DNA of 35,127 nt from Motilimonas eburnea (lineage in GTDB: Bacteria > Pseudomonadota > Gammaproteobacteria > Enterobacterales > CBDFNC01), in NCBI RefSeq assembly GCF_021295345.1, contig NZ_JAIMJB010000004.1:149340-184466 (forward strand), in the 5' to 3' direction. A program made the position numbers and the translations under genes. The stretch's first letter is position 1. The number at the start of each line of letters is the position of its first letter. The notes beneath the pieces are model-generated. The model worked only from the letters and a program-made list of their open reading frames with translations. It was not told where the DNA came from and made no database searches. This document shows positions 1-8,927 of the stretch, in pieces.

Positions 1-299
1 CAGTTATGCAGCGATAAAATCAACCAAATCAACAGCTGATATCGCCTCATGACTGAGGCTCCCACAAATCACTAGCTGCAACTATTATAGGAAGAATAGC
101 CCTGTGGGAGCTGCAGTAATGCAGCGATACAGTTAACCACATCAACAGCTGTTATCGCCCCATGACTGGGGCTTCCACAAATCACTAGCTGCAACTATTA
201 CAGGAAGAATAGCCCTGTGGGAGCTGCAGTAATGCAGCGATAAAATCAACCAAATCAACAGCTGTTATCGCCTCATGACTGAGGCTCCCACAAATCACT
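1..299. repeat. Tandem REP-like array, 113-bp unit
   Basis: About 2.6 copies of a 113-bp unit; full units begin at 103 and 216, and the first copy is cut by the window edge. Each unit is bounded by TGTGGGAGC and its complement GCTCCCACA (TTCCACA in one copy). Inside lie two short perfect hairpins: GCTGCA-gtaa-TGCAGC, and GCCTCA-tgac-TGAGGC in copies 1 and 3. In copy 2 the second hairpin reads GCCCCA-tgac-TGGGGC, so both sides changed and pairing is kept. The two halves of a unit are also imperfect complements of each other, giving a long outer stem. This is the architecture of REP/BIME elements. No coding sequence is seen. A diverged single copy lies at 19840-19900. Confidence 0.85.
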
Positions 300-332
300 G
301 GTTCCAAATACACCTTAACTACAACTTATTAA

Positions 333-1964
333 CTACACCTTAAATGCAGAAATGTGCTTGGTCACTTCATCGGCCAATTGTTTAACCTTGGCACTATTAG
401 CTAAGGTTTCTTGGCTACCCTCGCCCGTTTGCGTCGAAATCACACTGATGTTGACCATAGAGCGTGCAACATCTTCAGCCACGGCTGCTTGCTCTGTCGT
501 CGATGAAGCAATCTGATGATTCATGTCGTTAACGCGCTCAACTTGCTTCACCACTAGGTTCAAGTTATCACCGGTTTTACCTGCTGCAGCCACGCTTTCT
601 CGCGCAGTCTCACGTCCCTGCTCCATGGCTAATGCAGCGCTCTTGGCCAAGGATTGCAGCTTTTCAATCATCTTCTGAATTTCGATGGTTGAATTTTTGG
701 TGCTGTGGGCTAGGCTGCGAACCTCATCGGCTACCACAGCAAAACCGCGTCCCGCTTCACCGGCACGTGCGGCTTCAATCGCGGCATTAAGGGCTAATAA
801 GTTAGTTTGCTCAGAAATTCCCGAGATCACATTCAGCACCTCACCAATTTCACTTGAGCCCGCTTCCAGTTCGTTGACGACCTTCACCGCGTGCTCTACC
901 TGGCTAGACACTTGGTTAATCGAATCTAAGGTCTCATTGATCAAGTGGCTAGCTTCACGCACCACATCGTTGGTCTCACTGGTGGCCTCTGATGCTTGTG
1001 TCGTGCTAGCCTCGACCTCTTTCACCGCCAAGGTCATTTGCTCAACCGCACTCACCACACTTTCCACGTCACCCATTTGCTTTTGTACGCCAGTATTGGT
1101 TTGATTGGCGATCACAGCCAGCTCATCGGCAGACAGGTTTAACGTGGTTAAGCTTTGGCTCACAGCCTTAAGTAAGGTTTGGAAGGCATCAAGCATGGTA
1201 TTGATTTCTTTTGCTAACACTCCCATCTCATCTTGACTGTCTACGTCAACACGGATCGTAACGTCACCCTTCGCAACTTGGGTCATGGCGGCGACAATTT
1301 GGCGCAAAGGTCGGACAATCGACAAGATGATCAGCCACGAAATAGCAATCAATGACAGCAGAATAACAACAAAGGTTCCCCCCTTACTCCACAAGCGGGC
1401 TTGGAACAATTGTTCAACGTCATCCAGATACACACCTGTACCCAAAATTACTTGCCATGGCGCATATTCAGCAGCGAAAGAAAGTTTGGCGTCGGGAATG
1501 CCACCCGCCACTTTAGGGAAGTGATACTGTAAATAACCTGAGCCACCACCTGAGCGCACCGCTTGTAATATATCGCGATACACATAGACACCAAAGCTGT
1601 CTTGCACAGCGCCCACATTTGAGCCTATTTTACTGGATCCTTTTAAACTTGCTTTAAGGATGAAATCATCGTTGAAAACAAAGAAGTAGCCATCACTTCC
1701 ATAAGTCATTTCGGCCAGCTGAGCGAATGCTAGCTGCTGTGCTTGCTCCAGTTCAAGCTCACCTTTTTCAACCTGCTCTTGGTAATATTCAAATACCCCT
1801 AGGGAGGCTTCTACTTGATACTGCAATTGCTGCTTGCGCTCATCCAGCATGCTGTCTTTTAGCTCAAGCGCACCGAACCAAGCCATGGCTAAAATTGCCA
1901 GCGAAGCAAACGAGACCAGAAAGGTTATTTTACTTTTAACCGAAAGGTTCTTGATATAGTCCAT
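333..1964 (-). CDS. Methyl-accepting chemotaxis protein with single Cache sensor
   Basis: Inner-membrane chemoreceptor of 543 residues that would signal through CheW/CheA. In order: cytoplasmic start, TM1 about 13-33, periplasmic sCache_2-type domain about 42-190 ([11 protein letters not shown] and [13 protein letters not shown] are typical), TM2 about 197-217, HAMP about 216-270, and the conserved signalling tip around 380-420 ([20 protein letters not shown]). It ends in AFKV with no CheR-binding pentapeptide. The reading frame stays open to a GTG at 2015, but I prefer the ATG at 1964: it has a GGGA Shine-Dalgarno 8 bases upstream, and the upstream stretch contains a Fur-box-like palindrome that fits a promoter. 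sCache_2 receptors often bind small organic acids, but the ligand here cannot be read. It stands alone on its strand, 277 bp beyond phoR. Confidence 0.93.
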   Translation of the reverse strand: MDYIKNLSVKSKITFLVSFASLAILAMAWFGALELKDSMLDERKQQLQYQVEASLGVFEYYQEQVEKGELELEQAQQLAFAQLAEMTYGSDGYFFVFNDDFILKASLKGSSKIGSNVGAVQDSFGVYVYRDILQAVRSGGGSGYLQYHFPKVAGGIPDAKLSFAAEYAPWQVILGTGVYLDDVEQLFQARLWSKGGTFVVILLSLIAISWLIILSIVRPLRQIVAAMTQVAKGDVTIRVDVDSQDEMGVLAKEINTMLDAFQTLLKAVSQSLTTLNLSADELAVIANQTNTGVQKQMGDVESVVSAVEQMTLAVKEVEASTTQASEATSETNDVVREASHLINETLDSINQVSSQVEHAVKVVNELEAGSSEIGEVLNVISGISEQTNLLALNAAIEAARAGEAGRGFAVVADEVRSLAHSTKNSTIEIQKMIEKLQSLAKSAALAMEQGRETARESVAAAGKTGDNLNLVVKQVERVNDMNHQIASSTTEQAAVAEDVARSMVNISVISTQTGEGSQETLANSAKVKQLADEVTKHISAFKV

Positions 1965-1999
1965 TAATTTCATCCCAGTATTGTGCGTTCTATCATTGA

Positions 2000-2014
2000 T
2001 GAGAATAATTCTCA
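2000..2014 (-). promoter_or_regulatory. Fur-box-like palindrome upstream of the chemoreceptor
   Basis: TGAGAATAATTCTCA is a perfect 7-1-7 palindrome. It fits the common Fur pattern TGAnAATnATTnTCA at every fixed position. It lies 36 bp upstream of the preferred ATG at 1964. Fur control is inferred from the motif alone. Confidence 0.5.
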
Positions 2015-2187
2015 CCTAGAGACAACACAGCAATATATCAGAGATGATTTAAAGCGCAAATATGGCCTTGGCAAGCTACATCGCAGTTTAATGAAAGGTG
2101 ATTATTAATTGATTTTTAAGGTTAAAATGCGCCCCGGCGTTAACAAGAAACACTTTAGCAACATAATTGCAACGCACTACTTTGAAA

Positions 2188-2205
2188 CTTTATTCTGGAA
2201 TAAAG
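2188..2205. repeat. Inverted repeat downstream of phoR
   Basis: CTTTATTC-tg-GAATAAAG is a perfect 8-bp inverted repeat about 36 bp beyond the phoR stop. Read on the minus strand it is followed only by TTTC, so it would be a weak terminator. It sits in the 277-bp gap between phoR and the chemoreceptor, where I see no gene. Confidence 0.35.
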
Positions 2206-2241
2206 GGATGAATAAACATTAGCCACTAAATGATGTAGGTA

Positions 2242-3540
2242 TCAATGACAAATAAACTTTGTCGGAATTTTAAAGCTAAATTGGCTGCCTTTGCCCACTT
2301 GGCTTTCTATCTCTAATACACTGTCATGATGACTTAAGGCATGCTTAACAATGGACAACCCCAAACCCGAGCCGCCCGTTTCACGCGAACGCGCTTTGTC
2401 GACGCGATAAAAACGCTCCGTTAGCCGTGAGATATGCTCTGGGGCAATGCCGTTTCCTTTATCGAGCACGCTAAAAAATGCCCCATCAGCCTCTTTGCGC
2501 CAAGTCACGGCAATTTCTCGATCCTTAGGCGTGTAGTACACGGCATTATAAACCAAGTTAGAAATGGCACTGCGTAACTGCTCCGCATCACCAAATACCT
2601 TTAAATCAGGCTCAATATCAAACTTAAACAGATGGGCTTTATCACCACTCAAAGCGATGGCCTCTTTTTCAACCAAGGACAACATGGCCGGTACATCTAC
2701 CTTTTGATCCAAGTCGACTTCGGGCGCCGCTTCAATGCGTGAGAGGGTTAACAGTTGCTCAACCAACGAGTCCATTCTCGCAGTTTGCTCTGCCATTACA
2801 TGATGGGCCTTAACCCACATGGCAGAGCTGGCATCGGGCGCATCTTCCATCATCTCCAAGTAACCTTTTAATACCGTCAAAGGCGTACGCAGCTCGTGAG
2901 ACACACTGGAAACAAAATTACGACGCATGGCTTCCAGTTGGCGGATCAAGGTCACATCACGTGCCACCAGCATATTTTGGCCCGAGGTATAAGGCATGAT
3001 ACGAAATTCGAGTAACTTATCACTTTGTACCGGCGACACCAGCTCCAACGGCTGATCAAACTGCCTCGCTTTAAGGTAATCGACAAATGCCGGTGTGCGG
3101 ATCAAGTTACCTATATGTTGGCCCGCATCTTCGGGCCAGCGAAAGCCTAAAATGCCTTCAGCCAACCGATTACACCAAATAATACTGCCATCGGTTTTGA
3201 ACACCACCGCCGCATCGGGCAAAGCTTCGGCCCCTTCTCGGAAACGGCGGATCACACTGGCCAATTCTTTACGGCGCACGCGGTGGCGCTTTTGTAGCTT
3301 GTAGATGCCATTAAACACTAACTCCCAGCTGCCCTTGCCCTCAGGAGGAATAAGACTGCGGTCGTGCCAAAGCCAATCGGCTAACTTCTTTTGGTTGTTG
3401 TAATGCCAGGTTAAGTGGATCACCGTAGCGATAAGTAAACAGGTTGTGATGGCTTCAAGAAAGAACCCAACAACAAAGAAAGGCAGGTAGAAAAACAGTA
3501 CGCGAGTAGACAGTACCATCCAAGAGAAAGGTTGTAACAT
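2242..3540 (-). CDS. phoR: Phosphate regulon sensor histidine kinase PhoR
   Basis: Membrane sensor kinase of 432 residues that phosphorylates PhoB when phosphate is short, normally through the Pst/PhoU complex (not in this window). Two hydrophobic segments fill the first 45 residues with almost no periplasmic loop, as in E. coli PhoR. The linker with WLWHDRSLIPPEGKGSWE is also PhoR-like. A PAS domain covers about 100-200 (ALPDAAVVFKTDG, WCNRLAE). The phosphoacceptor is His215 in VSHELRTPLT. The HATPase domain has its N box (NLVYNAVYYTP) and G boxes (DKGNGI, GGSGLGLSIVK). It follows phoB after a 46-bp gap on the same strand, so the two are probably co-transcribed. The start agrees with the E. 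coli N-terminus, although no strong Shine-Dalgarno is seen. Confidence 0.97.
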   Translation of the reverse strand: MLQPFSWMVLSTRVLFFYLPFFVVGFFLEAITTCLLIATVIHLTWHYNNQKKLADWLWHDRSLIPPEGKGSWELVFNGIYKLQKRHRVRRKELASVIRRFREGAEALPDAAVVFKTDGSIIWCNRLAEGILGFRWPEDAGQHIGNLIRTPAFVDYLKARQFDQPLELVSPVQSDKLLEFRIMPYTSGQNMLVARDVTLIRQLEAMRRNFVSSVSHELRTPLTVLKGYLEMMEDAPDASSAMWVKAHHVMAEQTARMDSLVEQLLTLSRIEAAPEVDLDQKVDVPAMLSLVEKEAIALSGDKAHLFKFDIEPDLKVFGDAEQLRSAISNLVYNAVYYTPKDREIAVTWRKEADGAFFSVLDKGNGIAPEHISRLTERFYRVDKARSRETGGSGLGLSIVKHALSHHDSVLEIESQVGKGSQFSFKIPTKFICH

Positions 3541-3586
3541 AGAAAGTACCGTTTTCCTTAACTATCTAATGGCAATAATGCCAATA

Positions 3587-4276
3587 CTACATTCTGGTCG
3601 AAAAGCGATAACCTGCACCACGCACGGTTTGAATCAAGCGATCATGGCCTTCATTGGCCACCGCTTTACGTAACCGACGTATATGGACATCTACGGTGCG
3701 GTCTTCAACGTAAACATTGGTGCCCCACACATTATTGAGTAACTGCTCGCGGCTGTAAACGCGCTCTGGGTGGGTCATAAAGAAATGCAGTAGCTTAAAT
3801 TCTGTCGGCCCCATCTCCAATGGATTATCGTTGGCACTCACACGATGGGAAACAGGATCTAACTTAAGGCCTTGCACTTCAATCACATCATCCAGTGACG
3901 TGGGCGACACGCGGCGCATCACGGCTTTTAATCGCGCCATCAGCTCTTTGGGTGAAAACGGCTTAGTAATATAATCATCTGCGCCCACTTCAAGGCCGCG
4001 GATCTTATCTTCTTCTTCGCCTCGGGCAGTCAACATCACCACCGGAATTTGCCGGGTGATCTCGTCTTGCTTTAACTGCTTAATCAGTTGAATACCGGTT
4101 CCTCCCGGTAGCATCCAATCTAATAAAATCAGATCTGGAAACGGTTCAACTAACTTTTCCAATGCCATCTCAAAGTCAGAAGCTTCAATCGCTTCATAGC
4201 CTTTTTGCTCTAATACAAAGCACAGCATCTCTCGAATCGGCGCTTCGTCCTCTACCACCAGTATTCTTCTAGACAT
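3587..4276 (-). CDS. phoB: Phosphate regulon response regulator PhoB
   Basis: OmpR-family transcription factor of 229 residues that binds Pho boxes when phosphorylated by PhoR. The receiver domain covers about 1-120, with the acidic pair Glu9/Asp10, phosphoacceptor Asp53 (LILLDWMLP) and the conserved Lys in [10 protein letters not shown]. The C-terminal winged helix covers about 130-229, with the recognition region [17 protein letters not shown]. Length and motifs match the family throughout. A Pho box lies about 50 bp upstream, so positive autoregulation is expected, as in E. coli. The neighbourhood with sbcCD and rdgC is the same as in E. coli. Confidence 0.98.
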   Translation of the reverse strand: MSRRILVVEDEAPIREMLCFVLEQKGYEAIEASDFEMALEKLVEPFPDLILLDWMLPGGTGIQLIKQLKQDEITRQIPVVMLTARGEEEDKIRGLEVGADDYITKPFSPKELMARLKAVMRRVSPTSLDDVIEVQGLKLDPVSHRVSANDNPLEMGPTEFKLLHFFMTHPERVYSREQLLNNVWGTNVYVEDRTVDVHIRRLRKAVANEGHDRLIQTVRGAGYRFSTRM

Positions 4277-4308
4277 CTTGAAACTCTATGTTTGTTACGA
4301 TTGTCTGC

Positions 4309-4341
4309 ATTATTAGCCCTTTGTATGACACTTATATGACA
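4309..4341 (-). promoter_or_regulatory. Pho box and promoter of phoBR
   Basis: On the minus strand TGTCATATAAGTGTCATA (4341-4324) holds two exact TGTCATA repeats 11 bp apart, matching the PhoB direct-repeat pattern (CTGTCAT repeats with 4-bp spacers). A -10-like TAATAAT follows at 4315-4309, at the spacing expected when the Pho box replaces the -35. The site lies in the 225-bp gap between sbcC and phoB. Confidence 0.85.
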
Positions 4342-4501
4342 CCTGCAACGGTTCAAGTAAGAAAAGTGATATTTTTATGACGTTTGCTTTACTCATAAAG
4401 CTAAACTCGCTAAAACAGACTAAAAATCCAGCAAACACCCGCTAAACAAAGCAACAATTCGGTAATACCGCTAACAACATCTCGAATATTACGATCTAAC
4501 A

Positions 4502-7500
4502 CTAAGGTAAAACAAGTGCTAAACGACTCCCCAAAGAGCTTTTAATGACATCGATACGCATGCCAAGCTGTTCTTTCATCTCAGAAACGTGAGAAATCAC
4601 CCCCACCATACGCCCGCTGTTTTGCAAATCCATCAAGGTTCGAATAGCCAGATCTAATGATTCTTGATCTAAACTGCCAAAGCCCTCGTCGATAAACAGG
4701 GTATCCAGTTTGATGCCGCCTGCATAAGCTTGCACCACCTCAGATAGACCCAGCGCCATGGCCAGCGCCGCCATAAAACTCTCGCCGCCACTTAGGGTTG
4801 CCACCGAGCGCACCTTGCCCGTATAGGCATCTTCCACTTCTAGCTCTAGCCCAGACGCTTTGTTCCCTTTGGCCCTTTCTTCTTTGCGCAACAGTCGATA
4901 GCGGCCCTTACTCATTAATTGTAGTCGCGTGCTAGCATCCAGTAATACATCATCAAGTAACACACTCAGTACAAAACGCTGCAAGCTGATCTTATTACCG
5001 GTTTGACCGTTAGCGACCGCCGCTAAGGTGCCCACCACTTCATAGTCTTGGTCAAGCTTTGCCAGCTTTTCATCCAGCCCGGCCAATTGGGTGGCGGTTT
5101 TTGTTAATTGGTCTTGGCGCTGCTGCAATTGTTGCCAACTTAGCTCTGCTTGGTTTTTAGCCGCCAAAGCACGTTCACATTGCTCATTGAGTTTAGCTAA
5201 ATCGGGCTTAGTCAATTCGGCTAACTTAGCACTCAATTGCTCTCGCTGCGCTTGATTGCGTTGACACTGGGTTTGATACTGATTTAGGCCTTCAATCAAT
5301 TGGCTGAGGGCTTGCGGCGTTAAACAAGCCTGCTTAAACTGCTCAAGGGTGGCAAAGCCTACCCCTTCACATTGCTGCTCAAATTGGCTTTGCGCCTGCG
5401 CCAGTTGCGCCTTAGTGCTTTGCTGTTGCTGCTCGGCCCCCTGCGCGGCGGTTTGCGCCTTGGCCAATTGGGTTTGCGCTTGTTGGTAAGCGTCTCGAAT
5501 TTGATTTATCTGTGTATCTAATCCAGCTACTTGCGTTTGGCCTTGCGCTATCGCCTTGGTCAGGGCGCTTAACTCGCGTAACTCAGCCGGGATCTGCTCA
5601 TTTAAACTGGTAAATTGCCCTTGCAACTGCGACAGCCGGGCGTGAGTGTCACGCTCTTGGCCTTGCTGCTGCTCGATTTGCTGGCGTAATTGCGCTTCTT
5701 GCTGTTGCCAATTTGCCAGCTGCTCATTGAGCTGTTTCACTTGCAATTGTGCTTGCTGGGCTTGTTGGCATTGGCTTTTTACCCCTTGTAAACGCTGGGC
5801 TAAGGCGTCACTGCTTTGGGTTGTTAACTCACCTAAGCTTTGTGCTAATTGATTAACTTGCTGCTGCTTTTCACCGTGCTGGCCCTTTAGGGCGGCATAT
5901 TCTTCCCGCGCCTTAAGCAAGGCTTGATTGGCTTGATTAAACGCCTCAGTTAAAGCTTCAATTTGCTCTTCACTTGGCAATTGCGCGTCGGGTTGCGCCG
6001 GCGCAGGATGTAACGTACTGCCACACACCAAACAAGGCGTATTAGGCGCTAATTGCTGGGCTAAAATAGCCGCTTGACCTAAATGGCGCTGATATTCCGC
6101 GGTTAACTTGGCTTGCTCGGCAGTGTTGGCGTATTGGCTTAACCGCTTGCCCTTGATCACTGACTGATTTAATTGCTCACTCAGTTGGCTTAAGGCTTGC
6201 TGGGCTTGTTGCCACTGTTGATGGCTTTGCAGCTGGGTTTCAAGCTGAGATAAATGCTGCTGATGCTGCACTAAGGTGTCGGCCAGCTGGCCTTGCTCGG
6301 CCAATTGCTTTTGCCTGCCTTGCTGCGTCGCCATGCCTTGCTGCAATTGCTGCTTGCTGGCATCTATCACCTTTTGTTGCTGCTGGTGAGCTTGGCTAAG
6401 GGCTGTTATTTTCGCGCTTAACTCGCTCAGCTGGCCCACCGGCGTTTGCCAAGCAGTGAGCTGCTGCAAACCTTGTTGTTGCTGCTGTAATTGCTCTGTT
6501 AGTTCACCCAATTTATTGTATTCAAGAGTTTGCTGGGCTTGGTGTTGCTCGGCTTGGCGAAGTTGTTCAGTTTGCTGCTCACAAGCCTTCACGCTGGCTT
6601 GGTATTCTTTTTCTCTGGCTAAAAACTGGGCATAGCTAGGCTCAATTTTTTGCGCATGCTCGGCCTGCTGCTGACGCGTTTGGTCGGCCTTGATGACAGG
6701 CAACTGCGCATCTAACTGCTGCTTCTCAGCGTCTAATTTAGCCAATAGCTCAAAATCAGCGGCAATGCCTTTGGCGCTGGCGAGGGCTTGGTTGGCCTCG
6801 TCATACGCTTTATTGGCCGCGATTTTTTGTCCTAAGGCCAGCTCTAATCGCGGGCTTAGCTCGGCTTGTTCTTGGCTTAAGCTGTTATCCCCTGTCAATT
6901 CAAGGGCATCCATAATGCCTTGACGCTGATTGGCCAGCCCTTCGCGATTTTTACGCAGCTTGGCCGCTTGGTTTTTTAGGTTGTCTTCAATTTGGCGATA
7001 GATCTGGGTTTGAAACAACTGGCTAAAGATTTTTTCGCGATCTTTGGAATCCGCCATCAATAACTGGCGAAACTTACCCTGTGGCAGCACCATGACTTGG
7101 CGAAACTGATCCACGTCTAAGCCGGTTAACTGCTCGATAAGTTGATTAGCTTCGCTGACCTTGCTCGCCACCAATAAGGTTTCCGCGTCGCCATCAAGGC
7201 GATATAGCTCAGCCTGCGGCTTTTGCTCGGTCATGCCATCGCCACTTTTTTTCGGCCGCTGCTGCTCTGGAATACGCACAATGCGATAGCGCTGCTCGCC
7301 TAATTCAAACACCAATTCTACTTGGGTCAAGGTTTGCTCATCGGCGTAATCACAGCGCATTTGCGCCGCTTCGCGCTCATCCCCCGTGGTTTTGCCGTAA
7401 AGGGCAAAACAAATCGCATCTAAAATCGAGGTTTTACCCGCGCCCGTTGGCCCATTAAGCAAAAACAACGGATTACGCCCTAGTTTTTCAAAATCAACCA

Positions 7501-7555
7501 CTTGCTGATCGGCAAAAGGGCCAAAGGCCGCCATGGTTAAATGAACGGGTCTCAT
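4502..7555 (-). CDS. sbcC: Nuclease SbcCD subunit C (SMC-like ATPase)
   Basis: Rad50-like ATPase of 1017 residues that works with SbcD to cut hairpins and process double-strand ends. Walker A GPTGAGKT spans 35-42. A long, very glutamine-rich coiled coil runs through the middle. The zinc hook CLVC is at Cys508/Cys511, almost exactly half way. The ABC signature LSGGESF is near 922 and Walker B with LFIDEGFGSLD follows near 950. An upstream in-frame start exists, but the ATG at 7555 begins the family's typical MRPVHLTMAAFGPF. It overlaps the sbcD stop as ATGA, indicating translational coupling. The poly-Q coiled coil (for example QQLQQQQQGLQQL) is low complexity but uninterrupted. Confidence 0.97.
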   Translation of the reverse strand: MRPVHLTMAAFGPFADQQVVDFEKLGRNPLFLLNGPTGAGKTSILDAICFALYGKTTGDEREAAQMRCDYADEQTLTQVELVFELGEQRYRIVRIPEQQRPKKSGDGMTEQKPQAELYRLDGDAETLLVASKVSEANQLIEQLTGLDVDQFRQVMVLPQGKFRQLLMADSKDREKIFSQLFQTQIYRQIEDNLKNQAAKLRKNREGLANQRQGIMDALELTGDNSLSQEQAELSPRLELALGQKIAANKAYDEANQALASAKGIAADFELLAKLDAEKQQLDAQLPVIKADQTRQQQAEHAQKIEPSYAQFLAREKEYQASVKACEQQTEQLRQAEQHQAQQTLEYNKLGELTEQLQQQQQGLQQLTAWQTPVGQLSELSAKITALSQAHQQQQKVIDASKQQLQQGMATQQGRQKQLAEQGQLADTLVQHQQHLSQLETQLQSHQQWQQAQQALSQLSEQLNQSVIKGKRLSQYANTAEQAKLTAEYQRHLGQAAILAQQLAPNTPCLVCGSTLHPAPAQPDAQLPSEEQIEALTEAFNQANQALLKAREEYAALKGQHGEKQQQVNQLAQSLGELTTQSSDALAQRLQGVKSQCQQAQQAQLQVKQLNEQLANWQQQEAQLRQQIEQQQGQERDTHARLSQLQGQFTSLNEQIPAELRELSALTKAIAQGQTQVAGLDTQINQIRDAYQQAQTQLAKAQTAAQGAEQQQQSTKAQLAQAQSQFEQQCEGVGFATLEQFKQACLTPQALSQLIEGLNQYQTQCQRNQAQREQLSAKLAELTKPDLAKLNEQCERALAAKNQAELSWQQLQQRQDQLTKTATQLAGLDEKLAKLDQDYEVVGTLAAVANGQTGNKISLQRFVLSVLLDDVLLDASTRLQLMSKGRYRLLRKEERAKGNKASGLELEVEDAYTGKVRSVATLSGGESFMAALAMALGLSEVVQAYAGGIKLDTLFIDEGFGSLDQESLDLAIRTLMDLQNSGRMVGVISHVSEMKEQLGMRIDVIKSSLGSRLALVLP

Positions 7556-8715
7556 GATGCGCCCCCCTGCTCTGGGGCTTGATGTAATTGCTCGATGGCG
7601 GCTTCGAGTACGCTTTGCTGGGCTGGGGTTAACGCTTCGCCTTGTACTTGCTGATAAAAATCGCGGCACATAGCCAGCTCGGATTTTTTAATATGATCTT
7701 GGCGCCGCTCTAAGGTGCTGCTTTCGGCCATCAAACCAGTGCGCTCGATATGCAACACATTGGGATACACTTGGCGAATTTTACCTATCACATCCAAAAT
7801 GGCGGTTTTATCCAATAAACGCACCATCAAATAATCATCGCGGTTAGGGTCATTTTTCCCCTCTTCGAGCACGGCTTCCAGCAAGCCTTCAATGACGCGC
7901 ACATCACGCAGCGGGTTTAGTGGCAGTAACTCAAACTTAGCCTCCCCCTCATTGCTTAACTCAACAAGGGTGACCGACTTGTTTTGGTGTTGCTCACTAA
8001 AGGAATACTTTAATAACGAGCCGCTATAGCGCACATGGGGCGCTCCTTTATATTGCGGGCCGTGTAAATGCCCCAGCGCCACATAATCAAAATCAGCAAA
8101 CAGGGTTGGCGCTATTTTATCTGCGCCGCCAATGCTTAATGGGCGCTCCGATTCACTTTCCTCGCCGCCATCAAGAAAACAATGGCTGACCACCACGCTT
8201 TTATGCTGCGGGTGTTTTTGGTGCTGCTGTTTAACTTGCTCAAGTAAGCAGCTCATCGCCTGTTGATGGCCACTGGCCTCAACCTCAAACACATGGCGCA
8301 CCGTGGCAGGCTCGGCGTAAGGCAATAAGTAAAACGCCGCCGACACGCCCGAGCGCCCAGTAATAATCACAGGTGAAATGGCTGCGCTCAGCGGCCCGAC
8401 AATATGCAGCCCCGCCGTGCCCATTGACTCGCTAGCAAAGCCTAAACGCTCAGGGCCATCGTGATTGCCCGCGATGATAAGCACGGGAATGGAGAGCGCA
8501 TTAACTAATTCGGTCAGCACCTCATTTAACAAGGTGACCGCTTGCGCCGGCGGCACCGAGCGGTCGTAAATATCCCCCGCCACCACCACCGCATCTACTT
8601 GATGATCTTTGGCATAAGCTATCACTTGCCCTAGTACATGACGCTGATCGTCTAATAGAGATTGGTTATGAAGTTGGCGGCCTAAGTGCCAGTCCGACGT
8701 GTGGAGAAATTTCAT
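7552..8715 (-). CDS. sbcD: Nuclease SbcCD subunit D (Mre11-like)
   Basis: Metallophosphoesterase of 387 residues, nuclease partner of SbcC. The phosphoesterase motifs appear in order: HTSDWHLGRQLH near the start, VVAGDIYDR, IIAGNHDGPERLG, VVVSHCFLDGG and ALGHLHGPQ. A C-terminal capping region follows. The frame is open 32 codons further upstream, but the ATG at 8715 begins MKFLHTSDWHLG exactly as the family does. The stop TGA overlaps the sbcC start by 4 bp. It is divergent from rdgC, with 212 bp between the two starts. Confidence 0.97.
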   Translation of the reverse strand: MKFLHTSDWHLGRQLHNQSLLDDQRHVLGQVIAYAKDHQVDAVVVAGDIYDRSVPPAQAVTLLNEVLTELVNALSIPVLIIAGNHDGPERLGFASESMGTAGLHIVGPLSAAISPVIITGRSGVSAAFYLLPYAEPATVRHVFEVEASGHQQAMSCLLEQVKQQHQKHPQHKSVVVSHCFLDGGEESESERPLSIGGADKIAPTLFADFDYVALGHLHGPQYKGAPHVRYSGSLLKYSFSEQHQNKSVTLVELSNEGEAKFELLPLNPLRDVRVIEGLLEAVLEEGKNDPNRDDYLMVRLLDKTAILDVIGKIRQVYPNVLHIERTGLMAESSTLERRQDHIKKSELAMCRDFYQQVQGEALTPAQQSVLEAAIEQLHQAPEQGGAS

Positions 8716-8927
8716 AAAGCCTAGGTCACCTGAAACGCGTTCGATAAAAAGTGAGATATCACCAAAAAAGCCCAAACCAGCAAGCATAATCGGCGCAAAA
8801 TGGTTTATCATGCCTACCTACGTGAATTTTTCCAACCCTTCTGACACTTTCCAGCCATTGACAAGGGCAAATTGAATTTGGCTGGCTGAGCAAAACGTGC
8901 AGATATTTTTATAAGTGAATCAAGACT

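Noticed and set aside
1-299. CRISPR array
   Set aside because: The whole 113-bp unit repeats with few changes; there are no unique spacers, and the hairpins fit REP elements.
8716-8927. LexA (SOS) box between sbcD and rdgC
   Set aside because: No CTGT-N8-ACAG match; only a CCAGCC/GGCTGG inverted pair is seen near 8850-8885.
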